From positions 248,001-312,000 of the forward strand of contig NZ_JAQFFK010000003.1 in NCBI RefSeq assembly GCF_027594145.1: DNA of 64,000 nucleotides, written 5' to 3'. The notes under the pieces were generated by a model. That model searched no databases. It was given only the letters and a program-made list of their open reading frames with translations, and was not told where the DNA came from. A program made the translations under genes and the position numbers. The DNA is from Methanococcoides alaskense (GTDB lineage Archaea; Halobacteriota; Methanosarcinia; Methanosarcinales; Methanosarcinaceae). Every line of letters starts with the position of its first letter. The first letter of the stretch is position 1. This document shows positions 59,932 through 64,000 of this stretch, piece by piece.

Positions 59932-61536
59932 TCATCGAAGATTAGAGGCAGAAGATGCAATATCTGTCAGGTCGTCACGCTCTCCTTTTATAGCAGAATA
60001 AAGTGTTTCTTTACTTAAAAGTACTGGATGGTAATATTTGCCGCAGGCAACATCTGCCAGCTTTTCCGCAAGGTCACTTCCATTCCTGCTGATATCAACA
60101 ACAAGCATGTTTATCCTGTAATCACTAACACCCTTGCATACCTGTAGCAGTTCCCTTTCTATGCTCCCGCCCCGATGCAATGGGACATTGGCAGTACCAT
60201 CTGTCACAAGTATCATGATAGGGACAGCTGAAGGTTCACGCTTCAATTCCTGAAGGATTGTCTGGACCCCTGCGAGTATGCCGGAGGCCATCGGTGTGGT
60301 CCCTCCGAAAGGCACCTTTTCCAGATATCTCTTTGCAGACTCCACGGACGAAGTGAACGGTAGCACGAGTTCTGCCGACCTTCCGCTATATGTAACAAGA
60401 GATACCCTGTCTCTTCTCTGATACGCATCTTTGAGGAGTGCGAGAACAACATCTGTCGTGATCTTGATCTTCTCTTTTTCATCCATGGAATCAGAAGTAT
60501 CAAAAACGATATTTATTAGAGTGGATATCCTTCGTCGCCTTATCTTTTCCCTGATATCGCTCTTTTTAATGCTTATCTTTCCGTCCTTGGCGTGATGTGC
60601 CGCTGCACGCACAGTAGGCGCAATGGCGATATCCGTTACCTTATCTCCAGGCATCTTATACCTGACATAACGCCCTCTCTTACCCTTGGTGAGAACCTCT
60701 GCTCGTCTGCCTGATTTCAGTCTTCCGGAAACTACTTTCTTCTTCTGTTTGTTCTTCGCAAAATCCGTAAGTATCTTGCTCACTGCTTTCTCATCTTCGA
60801 GAGGATCATCTCTTTCAGGCTTTGCTTTTGACTTTGGTACTGCTATCTCTTCAGCAGTATCCTTTCCGGTCTCTGAAATAGGGACCAGCTCTTCGATCAC
60901 AGGATCATTATCTACTTCCTCTTCTGGTTCCGTTACTTCTGCTTCCAGTAATTCCGAAGTATTCTTTTCCTCTGAAATCTCTGGGGCCTCTTCCTTTGCT
61001 CTGGATATATCCGTTACCACGGTCTGCCTGGCTTTCTTGATGAGTACGGGACTCTCTTTCTTTATCTGTTTTGGACCCGTTTCGATGGTCGGTTCATATT
61101 CCCTCGGGACAAGATGAACTTCTGGCTCATCAATTACCTTGTCAACGGTCTCTTTGTTTTCTTCCTCGACCACTTCTTCAGGAACTGTTATCCTCATGAT
61201 AGCATGGTCATCATTCCTGGATAATTCCTGTTCTTCCTCAAAGACCGTTTCTATCTCTGGCTCTTTCTTAAAAGAATCGAAAAAGTCCTTCGGATCAACT
61301 ATCACATGGTCGTTATCAGCGATAATGAATATCTCTTTCACATCTTCCGGCTTTATCGACCATGTTCCCGATATGAGCTTTTCGTGAACAGCCTCGGTAT
61401 CAGTCCCACTTATCTGAGACAGATCTGTAAGGGGCAGCCGAACGCTCATTACAGGTCTGCCCGGATTGAACACCCCGACATCATAGTCCCTGTCAAGGCT
61501 TTTCCTCATACGGGATGCGGTAACTTGATCCTTCAT
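59932..61536 (-). CDS. BchD/ChlD-like VWA protein (chelatase D-type subunit)
   Basis: A 534-residue protein: an N-terminal mixed domain (1-110), a long acidic and proline/lysine-rich linker (115-250), and a C-terminal VWA domain (about 320-510) with the MIDAS sequence [15 protein letters not shown] (DxSxS), the threonine near GGTTPMASG and [13 protein letters not shown]. With the AAA+ subunit beside it, it would form an ATP-driven chelatase-like complex, as in magnesium or cobalt chelatases. No large CobN/BchH partner is present. It may instead serve other MoxR-type assembly work. Confidence 0.85.
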   Translation of the reverse strand: MKDQVTASRMRKSLDRDYDVGVFNPGRPVMSVRLPLTDLSQISGTDTEAVHEKLISGTWSIKPEDVKEIFIIADNDHVIVDPKDFFDSFKKEPEIETVFEEEQELSRNDDHAIMRITVPEEVVEEENKETVDKVIDEPEVHLVPREYEPTIETGPKQIKKESPVLIKKARQTVVTDISRAKEEAPEISEEKNTSELLEAEVTEPEEEVDNDPVIEELVPISETGKDTAEEIAVPKSKAKPERDDPLEDEKAVSKILTDFAKNKQKKKVVSGRLKSGRRAEVLTKGKRGRYVRYKMPGDKVTDIAIAPTVRAAAHHAKDGKISIKKSDIREKIRRRRISTLINIVFDTSDSMDEKEKIKITTDVVLALLKDAYQRRDRVSLVTYSGRSAELVLPFTSSVESAKRYLEKVPFGGTTPMASGILAGVQTILQELKREPSAVPIMILVTDGTANVPLHRGGSIERELLQVCKGVSDYRINMLVVDISRNGSDLAEKLADVACGKYYHPVLLSKETLYSAIKGERDDLTDIASSASNLR

Positions 61537-61550
61537 TCGATATACCTGTC

Positions 61551-62675
61551 TTAAACAGTTCCGTTAACTACGGCCCGAAGTTGTTCCGCACTGAACTCCT
61601 CTTCCTCGAATGGTTTCTTTCTCATTCTGTGAGGCAGTACCATCTCTGCGGCCTCTATGATATCCTCGTTGGTGATCCTCTCTCTGCCTTCATAGGCTGC
61701 ATTTGTGCGTGCAGTACGCTCTATCATAATATCGGCTCTGTGACCATCAACATTGAAGGCAACACATATCTTCGCAATTGTTCGCAGATTGTCCCTTGTT
61801 GCGGATATCCTGCCTATTGCCTGTTTTGCCTTGAGTATCTTGGCACGCAATTTATCCTGTTCGGATTCAAAATCCCTTCTGAACCCTTGCGGGTCATCGT
61901 TGAAATGGTTCCGTCTCTCAATGATCTCTACCCTTTGCTCAATATCGATAATTCCCTCAACTTCTACCTGAAGGGCTATCCTGTCAAGAAGCTGTGGTCG
62001 AAGCTCTCCTTCCTCCGGGTTCATACTTCCTACGATAATGAAATTGGCAGGATGACTGACACTTATGCCCTCTCTTTCCACCGTATTCACGTTCATTGCA
62101 GCAGCATCGAGCAATGCATCCACTACAAAATCATCCAGCAGGTTGATCTCATCCACATAAAGGATATTTCGGTTCGCATTGGCAAGGATACCCGGCTCAA
62201 AGGCCTGGGTACCTTCCTTTACAGCCTTCTCTATATCTAGACTTCCAACTACCCTGTCCTCGGTAGCTCCAACCGGAAGGTCTACGACCTTCATGGGTAC
62301 TTTTTCTACCTTTATCTGACCCTTCCTCTGTTTGTCCACACATTCCCAGCAGAACGTGTCGGTGTCCATGGGGTCACAGTTATATTTGCATCCGCTGATC
62401 ACTTCGATCTCCGGCAAGATCTCTGCTAATCCTCTCACGGCTGTTGATTTTGCCGTTCCTTTCTGGCCTCGTACCAGAACTCCTCCGATGGATGGATTGA
62501 TTGCATTCAGTATCAATGCCCGAAGCATCATTTCCTGTCCCACGATCCCGGAAATAGGGTACATTACCCTTTTCGTCTTGGTAGCCGTTTTTTGGATCTC
62601 ATCAAAGGTCGTTCTCTTCTTTTCGACCGGTTTTGGCACTTCTCTTATGGTGCCTGCAATATTGGTAAAGCTCAT
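61551..62675 (-). CDS. Magnesium/cobalt chelatase-like AAA+ ATPase (BchI/ChlI type)
   Basis: A 374-residue AAA+ ATPase of the chelatase I group. Walker [18 protein letters not shown] (near residue 75), Walker [24 protein letters not shown], sensor 1 [23 protein letters not shown], and the arginine-finger region are visible, as is [20 protein letters not shown]-like cysteine-rich insert ([13 protein letters not shown]) unique to this methanogen/archaeal form. It is 14 bases upstream of the VWA gene, forming a pair. Confidence 0.93.
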   Translation of the reverse strand: MSFTNIAGTIREVPKPVEKKRTTFDEIQKTATKTKRVMYPISGIVGQEMMLRALILNAINPSIGGVLVRGQKGTAKSTAVRGLAEILPEIEVISGCKYNCDPMDTDTFCWECVDKQRKGQIKVEKVPMKVVDLPVGATEDRVVGSLDIEKAVKEGTQAFEPGILANANRNILYVDEINLLDDFVVDALLDAAAMNVNTVEREGISVSHPANFIIVGSMNPEEGELRPQLLDRIALQVEVEGIIDIEQRVEIIERRNHFNDDPQGFRRDFESEQDKLRAKILKAKQAIGRISATRDNLRTIAKICVAFNVDGHRADIMIERTARTNAAYEGRERITNEDIIEAAEMVLPHRMRKKPFEEEEFSAEQLRAVVNGTV

Positions 62676-62713
62676 GATATCCCCTCTGTTGGATTATTTG
62701 TATGTCTTTCCGA

Positions 62714-63118
62714 TCATATATATCTCAGGATCAATGCTGAAATGAGTGCTATGAACAGCAATATCATTGCAATTATGAAAAGCAGGAATATTACGTTCAT
62801 CCTGATCTTTTTGCTTGGGTCTCTCACCGCATTCAATTGTATCAGTGAGTAGAACATTGTTATCAGGAACATCATTGAAGAAAGCAACATCAATGATCCC
62901 GCGACAATAACGAATTCTGCGGTCCATGTAAGTGCTTTTGCATTGATAAGGTCGATAAAGAAGTCCTTTCCATGGCGTTCATACGCAGCTGTGATCCACA
63001 ACATCGTGTAAGCGATCTCAGCAGCTCCCATTATGGCAGAACATGTTGCAGTTGCCAGCAGTGTGGCCATTGCAGATATATCCGGCAATTTCAGGTCTAT
63101 CTCCCATTCATTATCCAC
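62714..63118 (-). CDS. Small membrane protein of unknown function (134 aa)
   Basis: Four hydrophobic segments of about 20 residues (near 22-45, 66-89 and 108-133, with a weaker one between) and a polar N-terminus. I do not recognise the family. The GTG start is preceded by GGGTGAAAAA, a good ribosome site. It is upstream of the chelatase-like genes on the same strand, 38 bases before them, and may belong to that unit. No conserved catalytic residues are apparent. Confidence 0.65.
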   Translation of the reverse strand: MDNEWEIDLKLPDISAMATLLATATCSAIMGAAEIAYTMLWITAAYERHGKDFFIDLINAKALTWTAEFVIVAGSLMLLSSMMFLITMFYSLIQLNAVRDPSKKIRMNVIFLLFIIAMILLFIALISALILRYI

Positions 63119-63294
63119 TTTTTCACCCTTCTCTCTTATTATAATGCACTAATTTGTCCACTAACCAATATAACTATTATCATCATAATAAGATATATAT
63201 TTTATCGATGCAAATAGATAATATAAAATAATCTGTTATGAGCTGTTTTTCCTCATACATCACTTATTTATCTTTTCGGTACTTTGGATTTAGC

Positions 63295-64000
63295 GTGGAC
63301 CCCTCAATAGAATTGAAAATACTCGATAAAATTAATCTTATAAAAGAGGCCATATCTAAGAAAGAAAAGGTGCTTGTTGCTTTCTCAGGAGGCGTGGATA
63401 GCTCAACTCTTGCTGCTCTGGCTTTTGATGCATTGGGGGACAATGCTCTTGCTGTCACCCTTTATTCACCTGTGATCCCGCAAAGTGAACTTGAATATGC
63501 AAAAAGAACAGCAGAAGTTATTGGAATAAGACACATTGTTGTTGACCATGACATTCTTTCCGATGAGCGTATAAGAATGAACGATCCTCAGAGATGTTAT
63601 TATTGCAAGAAGCAATTTGTCAAGAAGCTAAAAGGCGTAGCTTCAGAGGAAGGGTTGAATGTGATCATGGAGGGGACAAATGCTTCCGAAATAACCGGTC
63701 GCCGACCCGGGCTGGAAGCCCTGAGGGAAGCTGGATCCTCGATCTTTACCCCTTATGTAGAGTTCGATGTAAGTAAAGGGGAAGTTCGCCAGATGGCATC
63801 CTATCTCGGACTTGATGTTGCTAATCGACCTTCAAATTCCTGTCTTCTTTCAAGACTTCCTTATGGCACTGAAGTGACCTCTGATATCCTTGGAAAAATT
63901 GAAACTGCGGAAGATCTCATTCATTCCTTGGGAATTTCTTCTGTAAGGGTGCGGGTACACGATGATATTGCCCGTATCGAGGTATAGCCTGTGGATATTC
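63295..64000 (+). CDS. larE: LarE-type ATP-dependent sulfur transferase, frame crossed by an amber codon (3' end outside window)
   Basis: LarE-type PP-loop enzyme. Seen: PP-loop SGGVDSS (about residue 34 of this start), the cluster-type cysteines CYYC in PQRCYYCKKQF and the third cysteine in SNSCLLSRLPYG, matching the [4Fe-4S]-containing LarE group rather than the single-cysteine type. After VRVHDDIARIEV there is a TAG at 63985-63987, but the following codons give PVDI, which fits the family pattern RIEV-x-PED-(I/F) beyond this point. The frame therefore probably continues off the window. The GTG start at 63295 is preferred over the ATG at 63238, which would add an unrelated hydrophobic tail. 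Confidence 0.82.
63985..63987 (+). other. In-frame amber (TAG) codon in larE, candidate pyrrolysine codon
   Basis: ATC GAG GTA TAG CCT GTG GAT ATT: the family motif RIEV is followed by TAG and then by PVDI, which aligns with the conserved P-E-D of the family. Only two TAG-terminated frames exist in this window and both are internal to conserved proteins. Alternatives are a genuine stop, a nonsense mutation or a sequencing error. Confidence 0.6.

Overview
The window is methanogen chromosome, most likely from a methylotrophic member of the Methanosarcinaceae (Methanococcoides or Methanolobus type). The evidence is gene content: an archaeal TATA-binding protein, RNA polymerase subunit L, exosome Csl4 and archaeal Dph2; the archaeal mevalonate branch (aconitase-X pair plus UbiD decarboxylase); coenzyme M synthesis by the cysteate route (cysteate synthase plus sulfopyruvate decarboxylase); methanogenesis marker 16; and SepCysS. 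Base composition is moderate, promoters are AT-rich with TATA boxes, and many genes have a GGAGGTGAT-like ribosome site. Nearly all genes end in TGA or TAA. The only two TAG-terminated frames (48291 and 63985) both lie inside conserved proteins, which fits a pyrrolysine-decoding genome.

Layout. 1-4247: condensin genes smc(partial)-scpA-scpB, then tbp and an AglJ-type glycosyltransferase. 4248-6498: thiC with a long leader, followed by a non-coding array of 19-20 bp repeats. 6499-15551: a surface region with a 1758-residue secreted VWA/Ig-like protein converging on five class III signal peptide (pilin-like) genes. 15801-21060: cyclophilin, small unknown genes, an HxlR regulator divergent from a siroheme reductase-like protein, and a redox group (DUF166, CGGC protein with an ATT start, ferredoxin, GXGXG protein). 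21157-24675: iron uptake, with a DtxR repressor, a near-consensus DtxR operator, feoB, a zinc-ribbon microprotein and a FeoA-DtxR protein. 24695-33155: cupin, CinA/nucleotidyltransferase fusion, DUF5806, the archaeal mevalonate genes, an M50 protease, a B12-radical SAM protein and a cysteine-cluster protein.

33406-45624: uvrC, a DEDD exonuclease, PRC-barrel protein, Thg1, tyrS, an unknown protein, a Kef-type antiporter, marker 16, and comE/comD with cysteate synthase for coenzyme M. 45672-49553: a multi-PAS histidine kinase split by an in-frame amber codon. 49648-55245: aldo/keto reductase, an IS605-type tnpB element with elaborate left-end hairpins, a YigZ protein, a methyltransferase, a small cysteine-containing peptide gene, gene remnants, and tRNA-Gly(CCC). 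55368-62675: a long minus-strand information-processing group (SepCysS, rpoL, csl4, METTL5-like methyltransferase, dph2, hpt, and BchD/BchI-like chelatase subunits). 62714-64000: a small membrane protein and larE, whose frame is crossed by the second amber codon near the window edge.

The strongest candidates for something new are the two amber-crossed genes, the ATT-started CGGC gene and its redox cluster, the repeat array downstream of thiC, the pilin/VWA surface locus, and the small CPGGSC peptide gene at 53754-53933.
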